Shown: positions 54,362 to 63,413 of the stretch, in pieces | Layout of the letters: every line of letters starts with the position of its first letter | Numbering within the stretch: position 1 is the first letter of the stretch | Source of the DNA: Bog-473 sp963738135 | Lineage (GTDB): Bacteria; Actinomycetota; Acidimicrobiia; Acidimicrobiales; RAAP-2 | NCBI GenBank assembly: GCA_963738135.1 | Contig: CAVTVK010000007.1 | Coordinates: forward strand, 248,001 to 312,000 | Direction: 5' to 3' | DNA length: 64,000 nucleotides | Position numbers and translations under genes: made by a program | Notes under the pieces: generated by a model | Seen by the model: the letters and a program-made list of their open reading frames with translations, nothing else | Told to the model about the DNA's origin: nothing | Databases searched by the model: none

Positions 54362-55162
54362 TCAGTCGAACAGGTCCGGATCACTCCGGCAGATCTCGTC
54401 CCAGAGCGGCTGGAACGAGAGCCATCCGGAGTAGGGCGAGGCGGAGAAGTCCCGCGTATAGCGCGCGCCCTCGTCGTCGATGATCACCGGCGTCCCGGCC
54501 GCCTCGGCCAACAGCTGAGCCTGGCACGAGCGCTCCATGGTGATGAACCACCAGGCCGCCTCGTCGACCGTCTGTCCGACCGTGAAGAGTCCGTGGTTGC
54601 GGTGGATGGTGGCCTTGTGGGGTCCGAGCGCTGTAGCAAGCGCTTTGGCCGCAGCCTCTTCCAGCACGATTGCCCCACCGCCTTCCTCGCACACGGTGTG
54701 ATCCTCATAGAAGACGCAGGCGTCCTGCGTGATGGGATCGAGCGGGCGCCCGAGCGCGGACCAGGCCTTGCCGTACACCGAGTGGGCGTGCGCCGCACCC
54801 ATCACGTCGGGGCGTGCCGCATGCACGGCGGAGTGGATGGCGAATGCGGCGGGATTCACCGGCCGGTCGCCTTCAACGACCTCACCGGTGTGGCTCACGA
54901 GAATGAGGTCCGAGACACGGACGTGGCGGAAGCTCATGGCGAGGGGGTTCACCCAGAAGTGGTCCGTCAGCTCCGGGTCGCGCGCCGTGATGTGGCCGGC
55001 GACACCCTCTGAGAAGCCGAATCGACCGAACAGCCGCAGAGCGCCGGCCAGCTTCTGCTTGCGGTGCAGGCGCTCTTGCTCGATGGTGGCGAACTTCGGA
55101 GGGACCGGCGCCCTGAGCTTGCGGGGGGCCGTCAGTGCTGCGTTGGAAAGGGCCTGTGCCAT
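54362..55162 (-). CDS. Class II aldolase/adducin family protein
   Basis: About 266 residues. KLAGALRLFGRFGFSEGVAGHITARDP, the zinc ligands in GAAHAHSVYG and a later His in IHRNHGLFTVG define the fold; the acid/base Glu is probably in the VCEEGGGAIV region. It would cleave or form C-C bonds in a phosphorylated or CoA-linked substrate, but many members of this branch have unknown reactions. It overlaps the promoter of the divergent SRPBCC gene. Confidence 0.86.
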   Translation of the reverse strand: MAQALSNAALTAPRKLRAPVPPKFATIEQERLHRKQKLAGALRLFGRFGFSEGVAGHITARDPELTDHFWVNPLAMSFRHVRVSDLILVSHTGEVVEGDRPVNPAAFAIHSAVHAARPDVMGAAHAHSVYGKAWSALGRPLDPITQDACVFYEDHTVCEEGGGAIVLEEAAAKALATALGPHKATIHRNHGLFTVGQTVDEAAWWFITMERSCQAQLLAEAAGTPVIIDDEGARYTRDFSASPYSGWLSFQPLWDEICRSDPDLFD

Positions 55163-55184
55163 GGGTAGAAACTATCGTCTGCCC

Positions 55185-55634
55185 ATGACCTATCCCACCG
55201 CCGCCGCGCGCGACATCACCGCATCAGCCGAAAAGGTCTGGATGCTGGTGGCCGACCTCCCACGGATGGGGGAATGGTCGCCCGAGAATGCCGGCGGAAA
55301 ATGGGTGAAGGGGGCGACGGGGCCTGCCCTCGGTTCCGTGTTCCAGGGCACCAACAAGAACGGCGTGCGGCGCTGGTCCACCACCGTGACGGTCGTCGCC
55401 TGCGAGCCCGGCAAGGTGTTCGAGTTCGCGGTGACTTCCGGGCCGTTGGCGGTCGCCACGTGGCGCTATGAGTTCGAAGAGACAGCGTCCGGTTGCCGGG
55501 TGACCGAGTCCTGGGTGGATCAGCGCAAGCCCTGGTTCGCCACGCTGGCGCGTGTCATGGGTGACCACAGCGCGGGACACGCCGAACGGGAGATGGCAGC
55601 GACACTGGCCAACCTGGCCGCGGCGGTCGAGTAG
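55185..55634 (+). CDS. SRPBCC (polyketide cyclase/START-like) protein
   Basis: 149 residues. ARDITASAEKVWMLVADLPRMGEWSPE is the N-terminal strand and helix, KGATGPALGSVFQGTNKNG and VTVVACEPGKVFEFAV the sheet, and the C-terminal helix ends HAEREMAATLANLAAAVE. Such proteins bind hydrophobic ligands. ATG at 55,185 is the start nearest the conserved part; an ATG at 55,161 would overlap the divergent aldolase start. Confidence 0.82.
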   Translation: MTYPTAAARDITASAEKVWMLVADLPRMGEWSPENAGGKWVKGATGPALGSVFQGTNKNGVRRWSTTVTVVACEPGKVFEFAVTSGPLAVATWRYEFEETASGCRVTESWVDQRKPWFATLARVMGDHSAGHAEREMAATLANLAAAVE

Positions 55635-55707
55635 CGGCACACCGCAGAGAGGCGTGATGCAGGGCGCGCTGATGCAGGGGGGCGGTACTGCAGGTCGGGG
55701 CGTGAGG

Positions 55708-55932
55708 TCAGACCCCGATCCCGACGATCGGTGCGTTCAATCGAGTGCCACCGGCCGAGCCGAAGAACAAGGGCTGCGCCCCGCCTCCGGGGTAGTCGAA
55801 GATCCTGCCATCGGAGGCGACGAGGTAGTACCCGCCCAACGTCACACACAGGCCGACGATCGGCGCATTGAGGTGCACAACGCCCATGGAACCGGCGAAG
55901 GGCGCCCCGAGGCTCGGTGCGGCAGGCCCGCA
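55708..55932 (-). pseudogene. Fragment of the 42-residue repeat protein
   Basis: Read on the minus strand, GSMGVVHLNAPIVGL, GYYLVASDGRIFDY and FFGSAGGTRLNAPIVGIGV are clear relatives of the repeats at 50.3-51.1 kb, about one and a half units ending in a TGA. No signal peptide or propeller precedes them; a TGA closes the frame upstream. It is either a remnant or a tiny protein starting at ATG 55,887. It lies 4.6 kb from the intact repeat array, on the same strand. Confidence 0.6.
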
Positions 55933-56066
55933 TCAATGAACCCCGTTCGCTTGTCGCGGATGCCGGTGCAACAGTCACTGGCAGCCTTTGCGCGGCGGGT
56001 GGTCTGAGCAAGGATTTCGCCACCGGGTTACCGACGCCTCTCGGAAGTCGTGAGGCAGCTCAGGGA

Positions 56067-56705
56067 TCAGGGCGATATGACACCGAGACGGCGCACCACG
56101 TGCTCGGCGGCCGCGCCGTCGCCGGGCGCGCCGCGTTGCCGGAGATGCTCTACGACAGAACGGCGATGTGGCTCGTCGACATTCCCGCCGTACTTGAACT
56201 TGGCGGACACCTCCTCGACGCGGATGGAGATACCGAGGATCGTTAGCAGCCTCGCCGCGTGGGCCTCACCCGGGTCGGCCACCCCGACCTCGGGCTGGAA
56301 CGTCGCCAGCTGACGTCGGAGAATGGCAGCCACGCTGCCCGGGTCGGTCCGCTCGTCGTGCACCGTTGCCGTCCCGGTCAGCTGGACGGCGCCGTAGTAG
56401 GTCGTCGGGATCCCACGAGCGGGGTCCTCGTCGCCGATCACCTTCCACGACGACGGAATGAAGGCCCAGTCGTCGGCCACGCTCAACACGACCCGCTGGT
56501 TCTCGGCCAACGCGGCGAACACGGGGTTCGCCCGCACGAGATGCAGCCACACCGTGTCACCCTCGAGCACGAACTGCGTCGGCACGATGACCGGCAGTTC
56601 ACGCGATGGGCCGCCCGGCGCCACCAGGTGCCCGAACGGATGGGACTCGACGAACGGCCGCCATTCGTCCTCGCCCCGGGTGGCGTCGACGGGGGCGATG
56701 AACAT
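56067..56705 (-). CDS. PaiB-like FMN-binding protein
   Basis: About 212 residues. MFIAPVDATRGEDEWRPFVESHPFGHLVA opens the family; LPVIVPTQFVLEGDTVWLHLVRANP and FIPSSWKVIGDEDPARGIPTTYYGAVQLTG form the FMN-binding split barrel, and ILRRQLATFQPE the dimer part. PaiB was described as a negative regulator in Bacillus, but most homologues are simply flavin-binding proteins of unknown task. It follows the acyl-CoA ligase on the same strand after 28 bases. Confidence 0.85.
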   Translation of the reverse strand: MFIAPVDATRGEDEWRPFVESHPFGHLVAPGGPSRELPVIVPTQFVLEGDTVWLHLVRANPVFAALAENQRVVLSVADDWAFIPSSWKVIGDEDPARGIPTTYYGAVQLTGTATVHDERTDPGSVAAILRRQLATFQPEVGVADPGEAHAARLLTILGISIRVEEVSAKFKYGGNVDEPHRRSVVEHLRQRGAPGDGAAAEHVVRRLGVISP

Positions 56706-56733
56706 GTCGCCCAGTCTGGCTCAGGGCCGGCGT

Positions 56734-58362
56734 TCAGCCGGAGGCCGCGACCCCGAGCTCGTCCATCGACTCGGACCGGTGCCGCTTGTAGTCGACCTTG
56801 CCGTTCGGCGCCCGCCCGATGGAGGTGACCGCACGGACTCTCCGGGGCGCCTTGTACGAGGCCAGCTGGTCCTTGACATGCGCGATCAGCTCGGGCTCCG
56901 CCGGCCCGGGGACGCCGGGGTGCAGCTCGACCACGGCCACGACCTGCTCCCCGTAGGTCGGGTGCGGCACACCCACCACCACGGCGTCACGCACGGCGTC
57001 GTGCGTCTTGAGGGCTTCCTCCACCTCCTCGGGGAAGATCTTCTCGCCGCCCGAGTTGATGCAGACCGAGCCGCGGCCCAGCAGGTGGATGGTCCCGTCG
57101 GCCCCGACCTGGGCGAAGTCGCCCGGGATGGAATAGCGCACCCCGTCGATCTCCTTGAAGGTGCGGCCCGACTTCTCCTCGTCCTTGTAGTAGCCGAGCG
57201 GGTTGCGCCCGCCCAGGGCCAGCACGCCGACCTCGTCGGAGCCCGGCTCCACCTGGCGGCCGTCCTCCGTGAGGACCCGGACGTCGGGGCCGAGCGTGAA
57301 CGAGGCGGTCTTGGCCGCCGAGCCCCCGCCCGAGACCGAGATCCCCATGCCCAAGGCCTCCGACGAGCTGAAGGCATCGGCCAGGATCATCCCGGCGTGG
57401 TGGGCCAGCAGGCGCTGTTTCACCGGCTCGCTCCACATGGCGCCCGACGAGATCACCATGAGCAACGAGCTCAGGTCCCACTTCCCCGGATGCTCGTCGA
57501 GCACGGCCAGCAGCGGCAGCGAGAAGGGATCGCCGACGATCACGACCGCGCTGACGTTCTCGCGTTCGACGGTGTCGAGCATCTCGGTCGGGTCGTACTT
57601 GCGCGACTCGAGCAGGCAGATGCGCCCACCCTCGGCCAGCACCGTGTTCGAGGTGAAGGCGCCGGTGCCGTGCATGAGAGGGCAGGCCGGCATGAGCGTG
57701 ATGTTGCCGGGCCTGTCCTCCAGCGCAGCGCGCACCGGCTCCAGCCCGCCGTCGACGTCGTAGTGGCGCGTGCCACCGTCGACCAGCCGGGCGAACAGGT
57801 CGTCCTGGCGCCACATCACGCCCTTGGGCATGCCGGTGGTGCCGCCGGTATAGAGCATGTAGAGGTCGTCACCGCTGCGGCCCCAGGGCGCCGACACCCG
57901 CCCGATGGCGCACTTGGCCGCGTCCTCGTACGGCGTGGCCCAATCCGGACAGGGTCCCGAGCCGTCGTCGACCCAGAGCCAGCCCTTGACGCCGGGCACG
58001 CGGTCGAGGATCCGCTCGATCCGGTCGGTGAAGGCCCCGTGGAAGACCACGGCGATGGCGTCCGCGTTGTCCCACAGGTAGCTCAGCTCGTCGTCGCCGT
58101 AGCGGTAGTTGGTGTTGACGGGGACCAGGCCGACCTTCACCGCGGCGAAGGTGGTCTGCAGGTACTCGGGCGAGTTGTAGAGGTAGATCGCCACCTTGTC
58201 CTGCGCCACGGCATCGAGGTCGAGGAGGAACCGCGCCACGCCGTCGGCCCCGCGGTCGAACTCCTCCCACGTGACGTTGCGCGTGCCCTGCGTGACGGCG
58301 ATGGAGTCGGGTTGCACGTCGGCCACCGTCTCCCAGACGTCCGCGTAGTTCCAGTTGCTCAT
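56734..58362 (-). CDS. Acyl-CoA synthetase
   Basis: About 542 residues, intact. MLYTGGTTGMPKGVMWRQDD, PLMHGTGAFTSNT, DAFSSSEALGMG, GRGSVCINSGGEKIFPEEVEEAL and the C-terminal RAPNGKVDYKRHRS (catalytic Lys) are the adenylate-forming motifs in order. Compared with the frameshifted ligase at 52.6-54.2 kb it is the same sub-branch (FadD19-like side-chain or medium-chain ligases). GGGGAG seven bases before ATG 58,362 sets the start. It is divergent from an acyl-CoA dehydrogenase 75 bases away. No KstR-like motif is visible there. Confidence 0.9.
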   Translation of the reverse strand: MSNWNYADVWETVADVQPDSIAVTQGTRNVTWEEFDRGADGVARFLLDLDAVAQDKVAIYLYNSPEYLQTTFAAVKVGLVPVNTNYRYGDDELSYLWDNADAIAVVFHGAFTDRIERILDRVPGVKGWLWVDDGSGPCPDWATPYEDAAKCAIGRVSAPWGRSGDDLYMLYTGGTTGMPKGVMWRQDDLFARLVDGGTRHYDVDGGLEPVRAALEDRPGNITLMPACPLMHGTGAFTSNTVLAEGGRICLLESRKYDPTEMLDTVERENVSAVVIVGDPFSLPLLAVLDEHPGKWDLSSLLMVISSGAMWSEPVKQRLLAHHAGMILADAFSSSEALGMGISVSGGGSAAKTASFTLGPDVRVLTEDGRQVEPGSDEVGVLALGGRNPLGYYKDEEKSGRTFKEIDGVRYSIPGDFAQVGADGTIHLLGRGSVCINSGGEKIFPEEVEEALKTHDAVRDAVVVGVPHPTYGEQVVAVVELHPGVPGPAEPELIAHVKDQLASYKAPRRVRAVTSIGRAPNGKVDYKRHRSESMDELGVAASG

Positions 58363-58436
58363 GCGACCACTCCCCATGTCGACCCCCCGCCCCCGCCGAG
58401 ATGCACGAAGCGAGGCGTTGAGCCTACGCTCCGCGC

Positions 58437-59579
58437 GTGGACCTCGGCCTCCCCGGCGACGACGACCCCCGTCGGCAAAGGGTGCGGGACTGGCTCGACG
58501 GCCACCCGCACCCGACCGGCCGCCAGCTGGCCGAGGCCGGCTTCGTGGCGCCGCACTGGGCCGCGCCGTACGGGCTCGATGCCGATCCGCTGACCCAACT
58601 CATGATCGACGAGGAGCTGCGGCGGAAGGGCGTCAGGCGCCCGATCAACCCGATCGGCATCGGTTGGGCGGGGCCAACCCTCATCTACGCCGGCACGGAG
58701 GAGCAGAAGGACCGCTGGCTCTGGCCGCTGCTCAGCGGGGAGGACTTCTGGTGCCAGCTGTTCTCCGAGCCCGGTGCCGGCTCGGACCTGGCCTCGCTCA
58801 CCACGCGGGCCGAGCGTGACGGCGACCACTGGGTGGTCAACGGGCAGAAGGTGTGGACCAGCTACGCGCACATCGCCAAGTGGGGGATCCTGCTGGCGCG
58901 CACCGACCCGAAGGCCACCAAGCACATGGGGATCAGCTATTTCGTCTGTCCCATGGATGCGCCGGGGATCGACGTCCGGCCCCTCATCGACATGACGGGG
59001 GAGCACGCCTTCAACGAGGTGTTCCTGACGGATGTGCGGATCCCGGCCGACCACCTGGTGGGGCCCGAGCACGGCGGCTGGAACCTGGCCAAGGTCACCT
59101 TGGGCAACGAGCGTGTGTCGTTGTCGGGCGAGGGCGCGCTGTGGGGGATGGGCCCGACGGCGGAGGATCTCGTGGATCTGATCCGGGGCGCAGGCGGGCC
59201 GCCCGACGTCTCGACCCGGGACCGGTTGGTCGACGTCTTCATCGAGGCCCAGATCCTGCGCGTCCTGCGCCTGCGGATGGTCTCCGCCGTCCTGGCCGGC
59301 CGCGCTCCCGGCGCCGAGGCCTCGGTCCGCAAGGCCATCGCCGACGCCCACGGCCAGCACATCATGGACCTGGCCCGTGATCTGGCCGGGCCCTTCGGGA
59401 TGCTGGCCGGGACGGGTCCGGTGGGCGGATGGGGCCCACCCGGGACGCCGGCCGCCTCCGACCCCACCTGGTCCCGCGGCTTCCTGTTCGCCCCGGCGTT
59501 GACCGTCGGCGGCGGCACGGCCGAGGTCCAGCGCAACATCGTGGCCGAAAAGGTTCTCGGTCTCCCGCGAGATCCCTGA
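58437..59579 (+). CDS. Acyl-CoA dehydrogenase
   Basis: About 380 residues, intact. WAAPYGLDADPLTQLMIDEEL, FSEPGAGSDLASLTTRAERDG and KVWTSYAHIAKWGILLARTD are typical, LGNERVSL is the substrate segment, and GGGTAEVQRNIVAEKVLGLPRDP ends it. It could introduce the double bond in the acyl-CoA made by the divergent ligase. GTG start, immediately before DLGLPGDDDPR. Belongs to the large actinobacterial FadE group; exact chain length unknown. Confidence 0.88.
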   Translation: MDLGLPGDDDPRRQRVRDWLDGHPHPTGRQLAEAGFVAPHWAAPYGLDADPLTQLMIDEELRRKGVRRPINPIGIGWAGPTLIYAGTEEQKDRWLWPLLSGEDFWCQLFSEPGAGSDLASLTTRAERDGDHWVVNGQKVWTSYAHIAKWGILLARTDPKATKHMGISYFVCPMDAPGIDVRPLIDMTGEHAFNEVFLTDVRIPADHLVGPEHGGWNLAKVTLGNERVSLSGEGALWGMGPTAEDLVDLIRGAGGPPDVSTRDRLVDVFIEAQILRVLRLRMVSAVLAGRAPGAEASVRKAIADAHGQHIMDLARDLAGPFGMLAGTGPVGGWGPPGTPAASDPTWSRGFLFAPALTVGGGTAEVQRNIVAEKVLGLPRDP

Positions 59580-59638
59580 CCCGCGGCCGTTACCCCCACG
59601 GTACGGGGCTCTGGTGAGCCCACGAGTGGGAGGTGGCA

Positions 59639-60617
59639 ATGCGGAAGATGATGGTGTCCGGTGCGCTGGCGTTGATCGGCCTGGCGGCCCCGACCGCCTC
59701 GGTCCTGACTCCCGCCGCCGCCTCGCCGGCAGGACTGGCGACGGCGACGGCAACGGCAACGACGGCGGCTCCAGGCATGCGGCGGCCTCACGGCCCTGCG
59801 GTGCCGGGGCTGTACCACGTGCCGGTCATCGGCAAGGTGACGCTGCCCGGCGGATTGGGGTCGGCCCTCGGTAGTGGACGGCAACGGCAACGGCAACCGC
59901 AACGGCCTGCGGCACGCCACGGCCGTGCAGTCGTCCAATTGGGCGGGCTACGCGGATACCGACGACACCTTCAACTCGGTGACGTCCTCATGGACGGAGC
60001 CGGCGGTCAACTGTGCCAACAGCAACGGCGGACTGAATGGCCTCTCCAGCTTGACGAACCTCCTCGGGAGTCCGGGCGCGGCGTCGGCGTTCTGGGTCGG
60101 CCTCGACGGCTACAACTCGACGAGCGTGGAGCAGCTGGGGACGGACTCGGACTGTGACTCCGGATCACCCAACTACTACGCCTGGTACGAGATGTACCCG
60201 AACCCCTCCGTGACGCTGCCCAGTCAGTATGCGGTGCACCCGGGTGACCAGATGACCGCGTCGGTGGCGGCCAACGCCGCCGGCACCTCCTTCACCCTGA
60301 CGATCAAGGACGCCACGGCCGGCTGGAACTTCTCGACCGTGCAGACCGGGAGCGGCTTCGCCCGTTCGTCGGCGGAGGTGATCGCCGAGGCACCCTCGTC
60401 GTGCACCCTCTTGTTCTGCAGCGAGGTGTCGCTGGCCGACTTCGGGCAGATCAATTACTCGGGCTCGTCGGTGCGCAACGCGACGGGGACCAACGGGTCC
60501 TTGGCGTCATTCGACGCCGACGAGATCACCATGGCGGACAACGGGACGACGCTGGCCACACCGAGCAGCCTGAGCTCCGACGGCTCTTCGTTCTCGGTGG
60601 ACTGGGACAACTCATAG
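59639..60617 (+). CDS. Secreted G1 (eqolisin-type) glutamic peptidase (one frameshift)
   Basis: About 326 residues when joined. A signal peptide (MVSGALALIGLAAPTASVLTPAAA) is followed by an Ala/Thr-rich propeptide. The mature part shows SSNWAGYADTDDTF, VTSSWTEPAV, FWVGLDGYNSTSVEQLGTDSDC, YYAWYEMYPNPS, HPGDQMTASV and SSAEVIAEAP, matching the beta-sandwich G1 family whose Gln/Glu pair cleaves at acid pH. Near 59,862-59,880 a +1 shift just precedes a GGCAAC hexamer tract (DGNGNGNRNG). GGGAGG precedes ATG 59,639. Such enzymes occur in acid-tolerant soil bacteria. Confidence 0.75.
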
Positions 60618-60620
60618 CCG

Positions 60621-60679
60621 GCCCCGGGCTGGTTCACGGCCCCGGGCTGGTTCACGGGCCCCGGGCTAAGCCCCGGGCC
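60621..60679 (+). repeat. Fourfold GCCCCGGGC repeat after the peptidase gene
   Basis: GCCCCGGGCT(GGTTCACG) occurs at 60,621, 60,639 and 60,658 and once more in shortened form at 60,670. Each unit is self-complementary around CCCGGG, and neighbours can pair, so it could act as a terminator before the enoyl-CoA hydratase gene. Confidence 0.7.
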
Positions 60680-60713
60680 CCGGCCCGCGCTCTCGACCGG
60701 CCAGACTGGGGCC

Positions 60714-61490
60714 ATGGGTGATGCGGCGACGTACGAGCTCGACGGTCATGTGGCCACCATCACTTACAACCGGCCGGAGGTCCTCAACGCCATCAACGCC
60801 GAGATGCGGCGAGACCTCAATGAAGCGGTTGCTCGGTTTCGTGATGACGAGGACGCGTGGGTCGCCGTCGTCACCGGTGCGGGTCGGGCCTTCTGCGTCG
60901 GGGCCGACCTGCGGGAGGGCGCCGGCTCTGCGGGAGAGTTCCCTGGCACGTTCTGGGAGAAGCCGACGCTCAATTCGTTCGAGAGCGGTTGGGAGATCTT
61001 CAAGCCGGTCATCGCCGCCGTGAACGGATACTGCCTGGGCTATGGGCTCACGCTCGCCACCTGGTGCGATTTCGTGCTGGCGAGCGACCGAGCCGAGTTC
61101 GGCCTCCCGGAGGTGACCCTGGGCGTGCCGGCGATCGTGGCATCGATCCGACTGCCGCAGCGCATCAACTGGGCGGACGCGATGGAACTGTTGCTGACGG
61201 GTGAGCGCATCGATGCCGAACGTGCGCATGCAATGGGACTGGTCTGGAAGGTCGTCGCTCATGACGATCTGCTCGACGAGGCGCATGCACTCGCTCGACG
61301 CCTCCTCGCCGGAGGTCCTCTGGCCCAGCGATCCATGAAGGAGATGGCCATGCGCACCCGTCACATGGCGACCCTCGAAGCCATCCGTTTCGGCGAAACA
61401 ATGCGACACGTCGCTGCGGCCACGCAGGACGCGATGGAAGGCTTTCAGGCCGCCGCCGAGGACCGTCCTCCACGCTGGACCGGACGATGA
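60714..61490 (+). CDS. Enoyl-CoA hydratase/isomerase
   Basis: 258 residues, crotonase fold. ATITYNRPEVLNAINAEM, AFCVGADLREG (oxyanion hole), AAVNGYCLGYGLTLATWCDF (second oxyanion segment) and FGLPEVTLGVPA are visible. The usual catalytic Glu in the GLPEV region is retained, the other position is not clear, so hydratase or isomerase activity is open. It probably serves the same beta-oxidation as the dehydrogenase upstream. Confidence 0.88.
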   Translation: MGDAATYELDGHVATITYNRPEVLNAINAEMRRDLNEAVARFRDDEDAWVAVVTGAGRAFCVGADLREGAGSAGEFPGTFWEKPTLNSFESGWEIFKPVIAAVNGYCLGYGLTLATWCDFVLASDRAEFGLPEVTLGVPAIVASIRLPQRINWADAMELLLTGERIDAERAHAMGLVWKVVAHDDLLDEAHALARRLLAGGPLAQRSMKEMAMRTRHMATLEAIRFGETMRHVAAATQDAMEGFQAAAEDRPPRWTGR

Positions 61491-61503
61491 GGCAGGCGGG
61501 GTC

Positions 61504-61980
61504 CTACAGGTCGAGGGGCCCGGCGTTGGCGAAGCCCTGCCGCACGCCCTGCCCGGCCCGGGCGGTCAAGGCCTCGGGCTCGTAGAGCATGAGGTAGGCG
61601 TTTCGAGCGTGGTCCCGGGAGCGGTTCCGGAAGACCATGGCCAGCTCGGCCGGGTCGTCGGACTCGTCCTCGTGGACGAAGACCTCCAGGATCGGGGTGT
61701 TGGTCATGAGCTGGGCCGTCATGATCCCGGTTGATGCCTCGTGGGCGCAGACCTTGTCCACCTGCTCCCGACCCGGCATGCCGAGGGCGACCACAATGCG
61801 GCAGCCGTCCTCCTCGATCATCTTCTTGGCCGCCACGGCCAGGTCCTTGAAGCCCGGGACGGTCCGGCGCAGCGTGGAGAATTGCGTGCCGTATCCAGGG
61901 CATTCTGAGAGCTCGTCGAGCGCCTCGGCGCCCATGTCGTAGCGGGCGAACATGGTGTCGACCACGCCGATCAGGTCCAT
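61504..61980 (-). CDS. ribC: Archaeal-type riboflavin synthase
   Basis: 158 residues. GVVDTMFARYDMGAEALDEL, TVPGFKDLAVAAKKMIEEDGCRIVVALGMPG, VCAHEASTGIMTAQLMTN and EVFVHEDE match the archaeal (pentameric, lumazine synthase-related) riboflavin synthase RibC, not the usual bacterial RibE with its tandem domains. It converts two 6,7-dimethyl-8-ribityllumazine to riboflavin. ATG 61,980 begins at the conserved GVVDT segment; a longer upstream frame overlaps the divergent bioA. It converges with the enoyl-CoA hydratase gene. No other rib gene is in the window. Confidence 0.82.
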   Translation of the reverse strand: MDLIGVVDTMFARYDMGAEALDELSECPGYGTQFSTLRRTVPGFKDLAVAAKKMIEEDGCRIVVALGMPGREQVDKVCAHEASTGIMTAQLMTNTPILEVFVHEDESDDPAELAMVFRNRSRDHARNAYLMLYEPEALTARAGQGVRQGFANAGPLDL

Positions 61981-62042
61981 GACACATTCTCGCGCAGGGC
62001 GTCGCCTGGTCGGGTCGGCGCCCGCTGGTCCACAATTGGGCG

Positions 62043-63413
62043 GTGAGCGACCCCGATCGACCCAATCCAGAAGCGCAGCGCCCCGATCCCGCACCGCGGT
62101 CTGCACCCGAGACTGCGACATGGGTCGAGCGAGATGCGGCGGTGGTGTGGCATGGGTTCACCCAGATGGCGACCTACACCGGCAATGCCCCGCTCGTCAT
62201 CGACCGGGCCGAGGGGCGGGAGCTGATCGACGCCGACGGCCGCCGCTACCTCGACGCCATCTCGTCGCTCTGGGTCAACACGCTCGGCCACCGCGTCCCC
62301 GAGCTCGACGCCGCCCTCGTGGCGCAGGCGGGCAAGGTCGCCCACTCCACCATGCTGGGCAACGGCAACACGGTGGTCGTCGAGCTGGCCGAGGCGCTCG
62401 CCCCGGTGGTGCCGGTCGACGACCCCCACTTCCTGTTTGCGGCGGACGGGGCGGTCGCGGTCGAGCAGGCGCTCAAGATCGCGTTCCAGTACTGGGTCAA
62501 CCGCGGCGTCGACGGCCGCACGCGCTTCCTCGCGCTCGGCGACGCGTACCACGGCGACACCGTCGGCTCGCTCTCTCTCGGCGACGGCGGCGTGTTCAGC
62601 GCCGTCTTCGATCCGCTGTGCTTCCCGGTCGTGCGCACGCCGGGCTATGCCGACCCGGGCTGGGCCGACAAGGCGTGCGCGACCATTCAGGCTCACGCGG
62701 ACGAGCTGGCGGCCGTGGTGATCGAGCCGTTGGTGCAGGGCGCGTCCGGCATGTTGTGTGCCTCCGCGTCCGACGTGCGGCGGCTGGGGGAGGCCTGCCG
62801 CCAGGCGGGCACGCTCCTCATCTGCGACGAGGTGGCGACCGGATTCGGCCGGACCGGAACGCTGTTCGCCTCCGAGCAGTGCGGCGTGCGGCCCGACCTC
62901 ATGTGCGTGGGGAAGGGGATCACGGGCGGGTACCTGGCCATGTCGGCCACGGTGGCGTCGGGCGAGGTGTTCGGTGCGTTCCTCGGCCCCGATCTCGGGC
63001 CCGAGACCTTCTACCACGGGCATTCCTACGGCGGGAATGCGTTGGCGGCGGCGGTGGCGCTCGAGCACCTGCGGCTGATCGAGGCGTGGGACGTGCTGGG
63101 GAATGTGCGGGCGCGGGCCGACCAGTTGTCGTCATTGCTCGGAGAACGGTTGGGCGGGCGGGCCGACGTGCGCGAGATCCGCCAGCGTGGCCTCATGGTC
63201 GGCGTCGAACTGGCGCCGCCCTCGCCGGGGCTGCGTTGGGGGCGTCGCGTGTGCGCGGGTGCCGTCGCCCGGGGCGTGCTGTTGCGACCGCTCGGTGACG
63301 TGGTGGTCCTCATGCCGCCGCTGACGATCACGGCAGAGGAGATCGTACGGATCGTCGATGCTCTGGATGGGGGCCTCGACGATCTCGCCGCCGGCGATCC
63401 GGCCTCCGAATGA
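62043..63413 (+). CDS. bioA: Adenosylmethionine-8-amino-7-oxononanoate aminotransferase
   Basis: About 456 residues. It makes 7,8-diaminopelargonate for biotin. VWHGFTQMATY, LDAISSLWVNTLGH, LGDAYHGDTVGSLSLGD, ICDEVATGFGRTGT and the PLP lysine in CVGKGITGGYLAM are class III aminotransferase/BioA motifs. GTG start, after an N-terminal extension of ~40 residues. Stop overlaps the bioF ATG, giving a bioAF operon that probably continues beyond the window. It is divergent from the riboflavin synthase gene. Confidence 0.92.
   Translation: MSDPDRPNPEAQRPDPAPRSAPETATWVERDAAVVWHGFTQMATYTGNAPLVIDRAEGRELIDADGRRYLDAISSLWVNTLGHRVPELDAALVAQAGKVAHSTMLGNGNTVVVELAEALAPVVPVDDPHFLFAADGAVAVEQALKIAFQYWVNRGVDGRTRFLALGDAYHGDTVGSLSLGDGGVFSAVFDPLCFPVVRTPGYADPGWADKACATIQAHADELAAVVIEPLVQGASGMLCASASDVRRLGEACRQAGTLLICDEVATGFGRTGTLFASEQCGVRPDLMCVGKGITGGYLAMSATVASGEVFGAFLGPDLGPETFYHGHSYGGNALAAAVALEHLRLIEAWDVLGNVRARADQLSSLLGERLGGRADVREIRQRGLMVGVELAPPSPGLRWGRRVCAGAVARGVLLRPLGDVVVLMPPLTITAEEIVRIVDALDGGLDDLAAGDPASE

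Noticed and set aside
55520..56023. 167-codon open frame on the minus strand around the repeat fragment
   Set aside because: Its frame is offset from the recognisable repeat sequence and its composition is Arg/Ser-rich without domains.
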